From CAXQUZ01 sp942491145 (GTDB lineage Bacteria > Myxococcota_A > UBA796 > UBA2385): 64,000 bases of DNA. Numbering within the stretch: position 1 is the first letter of the stretch; every line of letters begins with the position of its first letter. The stretch spans positions 310,001 to 374,000 of the forward strand of contig CALOBC010000059.1 of NCBI GenBank assembly GCA_942491145.1, read 5' to 3'. Of this stretch, positions 10,393 through 18,681 are shown in pieces. A program made the position numbers and the translations under genes. The notes beneath the pieces are model-generated. The model searched no databases and was not told the DNA's origin. It saw only the letters and a list, made by a program, of their open reading frames with translations.

Positions 10393-10409
10393 TGGCACGA
10401 CCGTTGCAA
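10393..10409 (+). promoter_or_regulatory. Sigma-54 promoter of the multicopper oxidase gene
   Basis: TGGCAC-GACCG-TTGCAA is a perfect -24/-12 match. The upstream palindromes end 64 bp before it, a normal enhancer distance. Confidence 0.78.
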
Positions 10410-10612
10410 CGAGATTGGTCCCTGAGCTCCCCCGCCGTGCGTGGTCGTCCCTGATGCGCAAGGCCACAGGACCGGCCTCAAGCCGATGCGAAGGGCTGGC
10501 CCCGCCCATTGGGTGCGCGGTCCCCTCGTTGGGACGGGCTGCAGACGCCGCGTCGCCGCTGGGGCCCTGACCCACTCGTCCGTTCCCGAACCCCTCTCGC
10601 CCCAGGTTGCCC
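10410..10612 (+). other. Long untranslated leader of the oxidase gene
   Basis: About 190 nt would separate the predicted transcription start from the oxidase start codon. It contains a possible 38-codon leader frame (10454-10570) without a good Shine-Dalgarno. I see no recognised riboswitch. The length leaves room for post-transcriptional control. Confidence 0.35.
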
Positions 10613-12043
10613 ATGACTCGCACTTCCCCACTCCTGTTCTTGGTGTGTTCGCTGGCCGGGTGCTCCGATGCCAAGCCTGCTGGTGCCGAGGGCGACGACA
10701 GTGGCGCGACCGCGTTGGCCGACTCCGGCGCTCCGTCCCCGGCCTTTGACATGCCCAAGATCTGGGGACTGGAGTCGGTCGCGGACCTGAACCCGGCGGA
10801 CGACATTGTCGAGATCGAGCTCACCGCAGACCTCGCCGAGGTGGCCTGGACCGAGTCCGGCCTGACCGAGGTGTGGGCCTACAATGGCCAAGTGCCGGGT
10901 CCGCTGATCCAAGCCAAGGTCGGCGACACGGTCCGCATCCACTTCACCAACGCATTGGCCGACGAAAACACCATTCACTGGCACGGGTTGCGCATCTCGG
11001 ACACCATGGACGGGGTGCCGGCCATCCAAGCGCCCGTTCAGACGGGCGAGACCTTCACGTACGAGTTTGTCGTGCCGGACGCGGGCACCTTCTGGTACCA
11101 TCCCCATGTGCGCACTCATGTGGCCATTGAGCGCGGGCTTCAGGGCATGTTTGTGGTCCACGACCCGGCCAACCCGGTGGTCCCGGAGCGTGCCTTCGTG
11201 ATTGACGATGTGTTGCTTCGGGGCAGCGCGGTCGATCCGTCCACCATGGACCACATGGCCCAGATGCATGGGCGCCTCGGCAACACCTTGTTGGCCAACG
11301 GCCAGACCGAGATGTTGACCGCCACCATGGTGCCGGGACAGCCGGAGCGCTGGCGCATCGTCAACACAGCGAATGCCCGCACGATGTGGGTGCGGCCCAC
11401 CAATGCCCGTTGGCGGGTCATTGCGGTGGACGGGACGCTGCTCCCGACGCCGTTTGAGACCACCCGGGGACTGTTGCCCGTCGGCCAGCGTCTCGATCTG
11501 GAGGTCATCGCAGAGGACGGGGCCACCGAAGTGGGGCTACAGGTGGAGCTTCCGGACGGAAGTGGAGGATGGTCAGAGTACCCCGTGTACTCGGCCACCG
11601 TCGAAGGCGACAGCGGGGACGGTGCGTGGACCCAGTGGGACGCCGCGGCGCTGCCCGAGCCCGAGGCGGCCGTGCAGGAAGGCACACTGGTGCTCAACGC
11701 ATTCGACGGCACAACGACGATTGACTGGACCATCAACGGGGACGTCTACGGGGAACACACGCCGCTGGAATTCGCCGGCAACACCCCCACGCTTCTCACC
11801 GTTCGGGACCGCTCACGCGCGGAGCATCCCTTCCACTTGCATGGTCAGTTCTTCCAGATCTTGTCTCGGGACGGCGAGGTCCTGCCCGAAGACGCTGGGC
11901 TGCGGGACACGGTGCTGGTGTCGGGCAGCGAGACCCTGGAGCTCTACACCAACTTCGACAACCCGGGCCGCTGGATGGCGCACTGCCACATCCTGGAGCA
12001 CGCCGAGCTCGGCATGATGACGGAGGTTGTGGTCAGCGAGTGA
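10613..12043 (+). CDS. Multicopper oxidase lipoprotein
   Basis: Predicted 476-residue exported enzyme. Signal and lipobox LAGC (Cys17) are followed by an acidic linker and three cupredoxin domains. All four copper-ligand motifs are present: HWHG (His122, His124), WYHPH (His163, His165), HPFHLH (His405, 408, 410) and HCHILEH (His457, Cys458, His459, His463) with axial Met468. This is a full type 1 plus trinuclear site, expected to oxidise Cu(I), metal ions or phenols using O2, outside the cytoplasmic membrane. A small Met/His cluster (MDHMAQMH, about 212-219) could bind substrate Cu(I). The ATG at 10613 follows AGG; a TTG two codons earlier is possible. It is sigma-54 controlled and overlaps the convergent kup end by 11 bp. 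Confidence 0.93.
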   Translation: MTRTSPLLFLVCSLAGCSDAKPAGAEGDDSGATALADSGAPSPAFDMPKIWGLESVADLNPADDIVEIELTADLAEVAWTESGLTEVWAYNGQVPGPLIQAKVGDTVRIHFTNALADENTIHWHGLRISDTMDGVPAIQAPVQTGETFTYEFVVPDAGTFWYHPHVRTHVAIERGLQGMFVVHDPANPVVPERAFVIDDVLLRGSAVDPSTMDHMAQMHGRLGNTLLANGQTEMLTATMVPGQPERWRIVNTANARTMWVRPTNARWRVIAVDGTLLPTPFETTRGLLPVGQRLDLEVIAEDGATEVGLQVELPDGSGGWSEYPVYSATVEGDSGDGAWTQWDAAALPEPEAAVQEGTLVLNAFDGTTTIDWTINGDVYGEHTPLEFAGNTPTLLTVRDRSRAEHPFHLHGQFFQILSRDGEVLPEDAGLRDTVLVSGSETLELYTNFDNPGRWMAHCHILEHAELGMMTEVVVSE

Positions 12044-13883
12044 GGCGGGTCGTGGTGGGCCGCTCGGGTTGGTGATGCAACACAAGGTCGGGGGGAATCC
12101 CCACCAGATCGCTCACCCGCGCGGCCCGTCGACCGAGTGCATGGAACAACCGCTTGAACAGCCCCTGCATCCCGTGCTCGTCTTGGATGTCGAGCCGTTC
12201 TTCGATGACGACGTAGCGCACTTCACTCATGTCGAGGTCGAGCTTCCCGTCGGCGACAAGCTGTGCCAGCACCGCCGGTACATCGGGGCGGTCCATGAAG
12301 CCAAAGCAGGCGAAGACCCTCGGCACGGGGCCATCCTCGATGAGGGTGCCGTGTGGCGTGTTGACCATGAAGGGGCGTTGGCATCGGTTGACATGCAGGA
12401 CGATTGCGCCCCGGAACCGGTCATTGTCCACCTGGACCTGTTGCCAGTCGCGCACCAGCACAACCGTCGGGGCGTCGCTGGACGGAACGGTCGAGAGGTC
12501 CACCACCTGTCGTCGGCGCTCCACAAGTTGGCGTCCCCGTCGCCACACGCCCATCACAAAGAGCAGCACGGCAGCGATGCTCAGGGGAATCCAGCCCCCG
12601 CTCAGCACCTTGGGCGCAATCGCGAGAAAAAAGGCGAGGTTGATTGCGAGGAACAGCACCGTCGTTGAAACGCTCACGGCAGTGGGCCAGCGCCAGTTCT
12701 CGTGCATGACGACCGCGAAGAGCAGCGTGGTGATGACCATCGTGAGGCTGACGGCGATCCCATACGCATCGGCGAGACCACCCGAGGACCGGAAGATCAG
12801 CACCAAGCTTAGTGTGCCCACCAACAACAGCGTGTTGGCGACGGGCACATAGAGCTGGCCGCGGTGGTCGGGGGATGTGTGGCGAATGACCGCCCGCGGG
12901 AACCACTCCAGCCGCACGGCTTGTGCTGTGAGTGAGAACACGCCAGAGATGACCGCCTGCGAAGCCACCACAGTTGCGAGGGTGGCCAGCCCCACGAGGG
13001 GGATGAGCAGGCCATCGGGAGCGAGGTGGTAGAAGACGTTGTCGACCACTGTCGGGTCGCGGAGGAGCAACGCGCCTTGGCCCAGGTAGTTGAGCAACAG
13101 GCCCGGCAGCACGACCGCGAACCATGAGCGCTGAATGGGCTGGCGGCCAAAGTGCCCAAGGTCGGCGTACATGGCCTCAGCGCCCGTCACCGTCAGGAAG
13201 ACCGCACCGAGAATGACCGTGCCATGCAGTCCATGGTCCCCGAAGAATGCGATGGCATGGAGCGGACTGAGCGCAGCGAGAACGGCCGGCGTTTGCACCA
13301 CTTGGCGCAGCCCTAGCAGGCCGAGAACAATGAACCACAACAGCATCACGGGACCGAAGAGCTGGCCCACGCGGCGGGTGCCGAAGCGTTGGATTGCAAA
13401 GAGGGCAACCAGGATGGCCACGGTGACCGGGACGATGAAGCGCTCGAGCTCGGGGGCGACGACACGCATGCCCTCGACTGCACTGAGCACCGACAGCGCC
13501 GGCGTGATGATGCCATCCCCGAAGAGCAGTGCGGCGCCGAAGACACCCACCGCAGCGAGGGTCCAGTGGCGCCGTGTCCATTGTTCGATGTCGGCGGGCA
13601 CGACGAGGTGCGCCAGAGCCAGCAACCCGCCTTCGCCCTGGTTGTCGGCCCGAACCACGAGCAGGACAAACTGCACCGAGACCACAAGCAACAGCGACCA
13701 CGTCACCAGGGACAGGATGCCCAGGATGTTGGCTTCGTTGACCGGCATTCCGGCGACGCCGACAAAGCACTCTCGCACGGCGTAGAGCGGGCTGGTGCCG
13801 ATGTCACCATAGACCACGCCGAGGGCGCCGATGGTCAATGTGAGGCCGCGGCGGGTTGCGGTTGTGGCGGTGGAGGAAGTCAA
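12033..13883 (-). CDS. kup: Kup-family potassium uptake transporter
   Basis: Predicted 616-residue inner-membrane K+ transporter of the Kup/HAK/KT family. The N-terminal signature GALGVVYGDIGTSPLYA is clear, with about twelve TM segments to residue 450 and a hydrophilic C-terminal cytoplasmic domain. The length is normal for Kup. Translation appears to start at TTG 13883, overlapping the TGA of the previous gene (TTGA), since no in-frame ATG precedes the signature. Being the last gene of a metal efflux run is unusual; K+ import could offset charge movements or K+ loss during metal stress, which is inference. Its 3' end overlaps the convergent multicopper oxidase gene by 11 bp. Confidence 0.93.
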   Translation of the reverse strand: MTSSTATTATRRGLTLTIGALGVVYGDIGTSPLYAVRECFVGVAGMPVNEANILGILSLVTWSLLLVVSVQFVLLVVRADNQGEGGLLALAHLVVPADIEQWTRRHWTLAAVGVFGAALLFGDGIITPALSVLSAVEGMRVVAPELERFIVPVTVAILVALFAIQRFGTRRVGQLFGPVMLLWFIVLGLLGLRQVVQTPAVLAALSPLHAIAFFGDHGLHGTVILGAVFLTVTGAEAMYADLGHFGRQPIQRSWFAVVLPGLLLNYLGQGALLLRDPTVVDNVFYHLAPDGLLIPLVGLATLATVVASQAVISGVFSLTAQAVRLEWFPRAVIRHTSPDHRGQLYVPVANTLLLVGTLSLVLIFRSSGGLADAYGIAVSLTMVITTLLFAVVMHENWRWPTAVSVSTTVLFLAINLAFFLAIAPKVLSGGWIPLSIAAVLLFVMGVWRRGRQLVERRRQVVDLSTVPSSDAPTVVLVRDWQQVQVDNDRFRGAIVLHVNRCQRPFMVNTPHGTLIEDGPVPRVFACFGFMDRPDVPAVLAQLVADGKLDLDMSEVRYVVIEERLDIQDEHGMQGLFKRLFHALGRRAARVSDLVGIPPDLVLHHQPERPTTTRLTR

Positions 13884-14893
13884 GGTCCGTGCTCATCGAG
13901 CCGGATGGCTTCCAAGCGGTGCACGGCGACCACGCCGACCCCCTCGAAGCGAACACCGACCCGTCCTGGGGGCCGCGCCGCGGTGTGGCCGTGGGCCACC
14001 GTCTGACCGTCCACCAGCCCCTTGATGTGCGTGCCGACAATATTGATGGAAAGGACATTCTTGACCGGTTCGGTCGTGCCTTCATCGAGGGTGCTGAGGG
14101 TGGGTGTCAGGGTCTCCAAGCGAAACGCCCCAGACGTGTCGACAGACAACGCCCCCGAGCCCGCGTCGCTGACGTGGTGGAGCACCTGTACGGTCCCGGA
14201 GAATGCCCGGAGGTCAACCCAGGCGTTGACTTGCACGTCGCCCAGTGTTTGGGGCAGAATCAGCTCCTCATGGCCGTCCACCGCAAGGGCAGTGCCGGCA
14301 GTGGGCCAGGACTTGCCGCCCAGCAGGGGAAGCTGTTGTGGCGTTGCAGTCCACGTCAAGGTGGTGCCGTCGTCGTTGACCGCGAGCGCCCCGGAGGCCC
14401 CTTGGGCGGGTGCCGCCACCGTTGGGGGTGGTAAACACATGGGGCAGTCGGGAACCGTGACCCCGAGGGCATGCTGAAAGACGAGCGCGCCGCCGTGGTC
14501 CGCGGTTGCTGCCACGACACCGTTCACAGCGAGGCCCAGGACCATCACCGCGCCGCCCACCGCGCGCTTCCAGCCGTCCCGAGCCCAGTGTTGCCCCACC
14601 TTGAGTGCCGCCACCCCCCAAGCCAACACCAGCACCGACAGGGCCAAGTCAGCATGTTCGCTGAGGGCGGGCTGCACCAGCGCGGGGATGCCGACAATGC
14701 TGTCGGCGGCGAGCCGTCCGCTGACAAACGCAGCTGTCGCACCCAATGCTGCGGCCCCCCACGCGCCGGTGCACCAGCGCTCATGGTGGGTCCATGGCCA
14801 CGCCTGCGATGCCCCCTCGGCCGCCAAGGCGACGAGGAGCAACACAATGGGGAAGTGCACCACCATCGGATGAACATTGGGTGCAGAGAACAT
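13880..14893 (-). CDS. DUF2231 membrane protein with LamG-like C-terminal domain
   Basis: Predicted 337-residue protein. It begins with the DUF2231 signature HPMVVHFPIVL and has four TM segments in the first 180 residues. These are followed by a cysteine pair (VPDCPMCLPPP) that could bind metal or haem. The C-terminal 150 residues look like a concanavalin/LamG or DUF1080-type beta sandwich, ending in a (K)GLVDGQTV...PGRVGVRFEG pattern. GAGG precedes the ATG at 14893, and the upstream lipoprotein stops 8 bp before. DUF2231 proteins often lie near electron-transfer or metal genes, but their function is not established. Position in the efflux run suggests a periplasmic or membrane role in metal handling. 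Confidence 0.72.
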   Translation of the reverse strand: MFSAPNVHPMVVHFPIVLLLVALAAEGASQAWPWTHHERWCTGAWGAAALGATAAFVSGRLAADSIVGIPALVQPALSEHADLALSVLVLAWGVAALKVGQHWARDGWKRAVGGAVMVLGLAVNGVVAATADHGGALVFQHALGVTVPDCPMCLPPPTVAAPAQGASGALAVNDDGTTLTWTATPQQLPLLGGKSWPTAGTALAVDGHEELILPQTLGDVQVNAWVDLRAFSGTVQVLHHVSDAGSGALSVDTSGAFRLETLTPTLSTLDEGTTEPVKNVLSINIVGTHIKGLVDGQTVAHGHTAARPPGRVGVRFEGVGVVAVHRLEAIRLDEHGP

Positions 14894-14901
14894 GGTGGGC
14901 C

Positions 14902-15246
14902 TCAGTGTGCGGAGGGCTCGGGGGCGCTCTTGGCCTCGCCGTGCTCGTGCTTGCTGTGGTCGTGGGCTTCTTGTGGCTTCAACGCCATGCCGCACTTGCT
15001 GCAGTCCCCCGGCTCATCGCTGGTGATGTCGGGGTGCATGGGACAGGCGTACATCGCGGTGGTGGCGGTCTTGGCCTCGTCCCCGTGGTGGCCGTGGGCC
15101 GCCGGTGCGTCGGCCTTCGTGTGGTGGTCGCCGTGGGGCTTGTCGACCTTGGCGGGGGTGGCGGCGGCCGGCGGTGCCGGGGTCTCGGACTCGGCGTCGC
15201 AAGCGATGGAGAAGACAAGGGGAAGGGCGAGGAAAAGGCGGGTCAT
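14902..15246 (-). CDS. His-rich heavy-metal-binding lipoprotein
   Basis: Predicted 114-residue exported protein. The signal ends at the lipobox SIAC. The mature part is rich in His (HGDHH, HGHHGDE, HDHSKHEH) and contains one complete heavy-metal-binding domain: YACPMHPD, then DEPGDCSKCGMAL. That module is found at the ends of CusB-like proteins and in Cu/Ag P-type ATPases, and carries Cys, Met and His ligands. It probably acts as a periplasmic Cu/Ag sponge or chaperone feeding the efflux pump encoded just upstream. GAGG precedes the ATG and 33 bp separate it from the cusA-like stop, consistent with one operon. Confidence 0.85.
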   Translation of the reverse strand: MTRLFLALPLVFSIACDAESETPAPPAAATPAKVDKPHGDHHTKADAPAAHGHHGDEAKTATTAMYACPMHPDITSDEPGDCSKCGMALKPQEAHDHSKHEHGEAKSAPEPSAH

Positions 15247-15279
15247 GGGGACCTCCAGGATTGTGGGTTGAACGTGTGT

Positions 15280-18200
15280 TTAAGTGGACTCGGACGGGCC
15301 GTTGCGCAGCTCACGGCGCAGCAAGAATCCCTTCCAGATCAGGTAGAGGGCGGGAATCAACACAAGGGTGAGCACGGTCGACGACACCAGGCCCCCGACC
15401 ATCGGCGCGGCGATGCGCTTCATCACGCGGGTGCCAGTCTCGGTGCCGAACATGATGGGCAGCAGCCCAATCATGGTGGTGGCGACGGTCATCAGCTTCG
15501 GCCGCACCCGGTCGACCGCACCGGCGGCGATGGCTTGCTTGAGGTCGTCCATCGAGGTCATGCGGCCTTCGGACTTGAACCGCTCATAGGCTTCATCCAA
15601 GTACACGATCATGACCACGCCGGTCTCAGCGGCAAGTCCCGCCAGCGCAATGAAGCCGACGCCCGCCGCGATGGACATGTTGAAGTCGGCCAAGTACAAC
15701 AGCCAGATGCCACCAATCGGCGCAAACACAATGGTGCCGATCATGACCATCACCGTCTCGCCAAGCTGTCGGAAGTGGGCATACAACAGAATGAAGATGA
15801 TGGCGATGGTGATGGGAACCACGATGGTCAGGCGTTCATTGGCCCGCTGCATGTACTCGTATTGGCCAGACCACACGAGGCTCACCCCTTCGGGCAGCCG
15901 CACCTCGCGCTCCACCACTGCGCGGGCGTTCTCGACGTATCCCCCCACGTCGGTGGTCGTCAGGTCCACGTAGATCCACGCCGTGCGGCGGGCATTCTCG
16001 CTCTTGATGGCCGGAGGACCCTTGGTGACCGCGATGTCAGCGACCTGACTCAGCGGCACGGTGTGGCCCAGCGGCGTGTGGACCGCCACTCGGCGCAAGG
16101 CGTCGAGGTCCCCGCGCAGCTCCCGTGGGTAGCGCACGTTGACGGGGTATCGCTCGAGGCCCTCGACGGTCTCGGTGACGTTCATGCCGCCGATGGCCGA
16201 CATGATGACGTCCTGCACTTGTCGAATGTTGAGCCCGTAGCGGGCCGCATCTTGGCGACGCACGCGGATGTCGATGAAGTTTCCACCGACCACCCGCTCC
16301 GAGTACACCGACGCGGTGCCTTCGACCCCCTGGAGCACACCTTCAATCTCGGCGCCGACGGCCGAGAGCACGGCCAGATCGTCCCCCAGCAGCTTGATGC
16401 CAACCGGTGTCTTTATGCCCGTCGCCAGCATGTCGATGCGGGTCTTGATGGGCATGGTCCATGCGTTGGTCACCCCGGGAATCTGCACCATGCCGTCCAG
16501 CTCGGAGATGACGTCCTCGATGGTCTTGTCGTCAGGCCAAGTCTCGGGCGACGTGAGCAGGATGGTGGTCTCAATCATCGTCAGTGGGGCGGGATCGGTC
16601 GCGGTCTCGGCACGACCGATCTTGCCGAGCACGTGGGCCACTTGGGGGTGTTGGGTGATGATGCGGTCGGTCTCTTGGAGCAAGTCACGGGCCGCTGTCA
16701 CCGAGATGCCCGGTGGCGTGGTCGGCATGTAGAGCAAGTCGCCTTCGTTCAGCGGCGGCATGAACTCGTTGCCCAGCTGACTCATCGGCCAGATGGTCGC
16801 GGCGGCGATGCCGACGCCGAGGGCCAGCACGGCAAGCGGTGCCTTCATCACCAGCCCGATGATGGGCCGATAGATCCAGATGAAGAGACGGGACAGCGGG
16901 TTCTTGGACTCGGGACGAATGTTTCCGCGCACCAGGTAGAACATCAGCACGGGGATGACTGTGATGGCCAGGATGGCCGAGAAGCCCATCGCAAATGTCT
17001 TGGTAAACGCAAGGGGACCAAACAGGCGGCCCTCCTGTTGTTCCAAGGTAAACACGGGCAAGAACGACACGGTGACGATGAGCAGCGAGAAGAACAGCGC
17101 GGGGCCGACCTCCTTGCTGGCCTCAATGACCAGCGTGGCTTGGTCCTTGTCGGGGTCTCGCTCCCGGTGTTTGTGCATGTTCTCGACCATGACCACACTG
17201 GCGTCGACCATGACCCCCACCGCGATGGCGATGCCCCCCAAGCTCATGATGTTGGCGTTGAGACCGAGCAGCTTCATCGCAATGAAGGACAGCAAGACGC
17301 CAACCGGCAAGGTGAAGATGGCGACCAGCGAGCTGCGGATGTGCAGCAGGAAGACCATGCAGACGAGGGCGACCACCAGCATCTCCTCCAGCAGCTTGTC
17401 TTGGAGGGTCTGGATGGCGCGGTCGATCAAGCTGGAGCGGTCGTACGAGACGTGGACCTCGACGCCCTCCGGCAAGCCGGACTGGAGCTCTTCGAGCCTT
17501 TCTTTGACGTCAATGATGACCTGGCGGGCATTCTCACCGAAGCGCATGATCACGATGCCGGTGACCACCTCGCCTTCGCCGTTCATGTCCACGAGCCCAC
17601 GGCGCATCTCGGGCCCCATCTGCACCCGGGCCACTTGGCTGAGCAGGATGGGGACGTGTTGGCCCGGATCGAGTGCGATGGGAATGGTCTCGAGGTCGGC
17701 CAAGGAACGGATGTAGCCCTGGCCCCGCACCATGTACTCGGTCTCGGCCATCTCGATCAGCCGGCCGCCCACGTCCATGTTGGCGTCTTGGATGGCGGTC
17801 TTGATCTGCTGGAGCGACACCCCGAAGGCACGCAGCTTCTCGGGGTCCACTTCGACCTGATACTGGCGCACAAAGCCGCCCACGCTGGCCACTTCGGCCA
17901 CGCCGTCCACGCCCATGAGGTCGTAGCGCAGGTACCAGTCTTGGACCGAACGAAGCTTGTCGAGGCTCACCCCCCGGAAGTTTGCCGCGCGGCTCAGCTC
18001 GTGTGTCGAGATCCGGTCGTCGCCGTCTCGATCGAAGGCCTGGTGGAGGAAGTGGACCGACTCATCGGCCCAAGCCGCCGGTGAGGCCGCTTTGGTGGGC
18101 GGCGTCTCGACGGAGAACAGCTCATGCAGCATGGCATCGCTGTAGAGGTCGCCCTCGTCGGGGGCGGGCAGCTCCTGGTCGGAGACCGTGTGGTCGCCGT

Positions 18201-18681
18201 TCTGGTCAAACTTGTCTTGGAGAACGCCGGTGCGGGGGCTGAAGTCCGCCAAGGAATACTCATAGATCCAGCCCACGCCCGTGGCGTCTGGACCCAGTGC
18301 CGGCGTGACCCCCTTGGGCAGCTTGCCTTGCACAAAGTTGAGGTACTCCAACACCCGGGAGCGGGCCCAATACAGATCGGTGCCGTCCTCGAAGATGATG
18401 TAGACCATCGAGAAGCCGAAGAAGGAGTAGCCGCGCACATCTTTGGCGTAGGGCACGGCGAGCATGGCGGTCGACAGCGGGTAGGTGACCTGGTCCTCGA
18501 CGACCTGCGGTGCCTGCCCGGGATACTCGGTGTAGACGATGACCTGCACATCGGAGAGGTCCGGGATGGCGTCCACCGGTGTCTCTTTCAAGGCCCACAG
18601 GCCCAGCACCACGGCCAGTGCGGCCAGGAGCAGCACGAAGAACCGGTTGCGGACGCTGCTCTCGATGATTGAGTCAATCAT
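15280..18681 (-). CDS. cusA: CusA-like RND heavy-metal efflux pump with EF-hand insert
   Basis: Predicted 1133-residue RND proton antiporter of the HME class, resembling the Cu/Ag CusA branch (GGIAIAVGVMVDASVVMVEN in TM4). Around twelve TM segments and two large periplasmic loops are visible, and the start MIDSIIESSVRNRF is typical. Uniquely, about 90 extra residues (147-236) interrupt the first porter loop between the YEYSLADFS and SLDKLRSVQDWYLRYDL segments, which are adjacent in ordinary CusA. The insert holds two EF-hand loops: DQNGDHTVSDQE (159-170) and DRDGDDRISTHE (217-228). The start overlaps the cusB-like stop (ATGA). With its partners it should pump Cu+ or Ag+ out across both membranes. 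Regulation is through the sigma-54 promoter before the cusC-like gene. Confidence 0.95.
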   Translation of the reverse strand: MIDSIIESSVRNRFFVLLLAALAVVLGLWALKETPVDAIPDLSDVQVIVYTEYPGQAPQVVEDQVTYPLSTAMLAVPYAKDVRGYSFFGFSMVYIIFEDGTDLYWARSRVLEYLNFVQGKLPKGVTPALGPDATGVGWIYEYSLADFSPRTGVLQDKFDQNGDHTVSDQELPAPDEGDLYSDAMLHELFSVETPPTKAASPAAWADESVHFLHQAFDRDGDDRISTHELSRAANFRGVSLDKLRSVQDWYLRYDLMGVDGVAEVASVGGFVRQYQVEVDPEKLRAFGVSLQQIKTAIQDANMDVGGRLIEMAETEYMVRGQGYIRSLADLETIPIALDPGQHVPILLSQVARVQMGPEMRRGLVDMNGEGEVVTGIVIMRFGENARQVIIDVKERLEELQSGLPEGVEVHVSYDRSSLIDRAIQTLQDKLLEEMLVVALVCMVFLLHIRSSLVAIFTLPVGVLLSFIAMKLLGLNANIMSLGGIAIAVGVMVDASVVMVENMHKHRERDPDKDQATLVIEASKEVGPALFFSLLIVTVSFLPVFTLEQQEGRLFGPLAFTKTFAMGFSAILAITVIPVLMFYLVRGNIRPESKNPLSRLFIWIYRPIIGLVMKAPLAVLALGVGIAAATIWPMSQLGNEFMPPLNEGDLLYMPTTPPGISVTAARDLLQETDRIITQHPQVAHVLGKIGRAETATDPAPLTMIETTILLTSPETWPDDKTIEDVISELDGMVQIPGVTNAWTMPIKTRIDMLATGIKTPVGIKLLGDDLAVLSAVGAEIEGVLQGVEGTASVYSERVVGGNFIDIRVRRQDAARYGLNIRQVQDVIMSAIGGMNVTETVEGLERYPVNVRYPRELRGDLDALRRVAVHTPLGHTVPLSQVADIAVTKGPPAIKSENARRTAWIYVDLTTTDVGGYVENARAVVEREVRLPEGVSLVWSGQYEYMQRANERLTIVVPITIAIIFILLYAHFRQLGETVMVMIGTIVFAPIGGIWLLYLADFNMSIAAGVGFIALAGLAAETGVVMIVYLDEAYERFKSEGRMTSMDDLKQAIAAGAVDRVRPKLMTVATTMIGLLPIMFGTETGTRVMKRIAAPMVGGLVSSTVLTLVLIPALYLIWKGFLLRRELRNGPSEST

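Noticed and set aside
10454..10570. 38-codon leader peptide before the multicopper oxidase
   Set aside because: No clear Shine-Dalgarno and no Cys/His/Met pattern for a metal-sensing leader; kept only as a remark.
14746..18084. 1112-codon open frame on the plus strand
   Set aside because: It lies antisense to the cusA-like gene, is His/Asp/Gly-rich as expected from reverse-complement GC-rich coding DNA, and has no start signal or domain.
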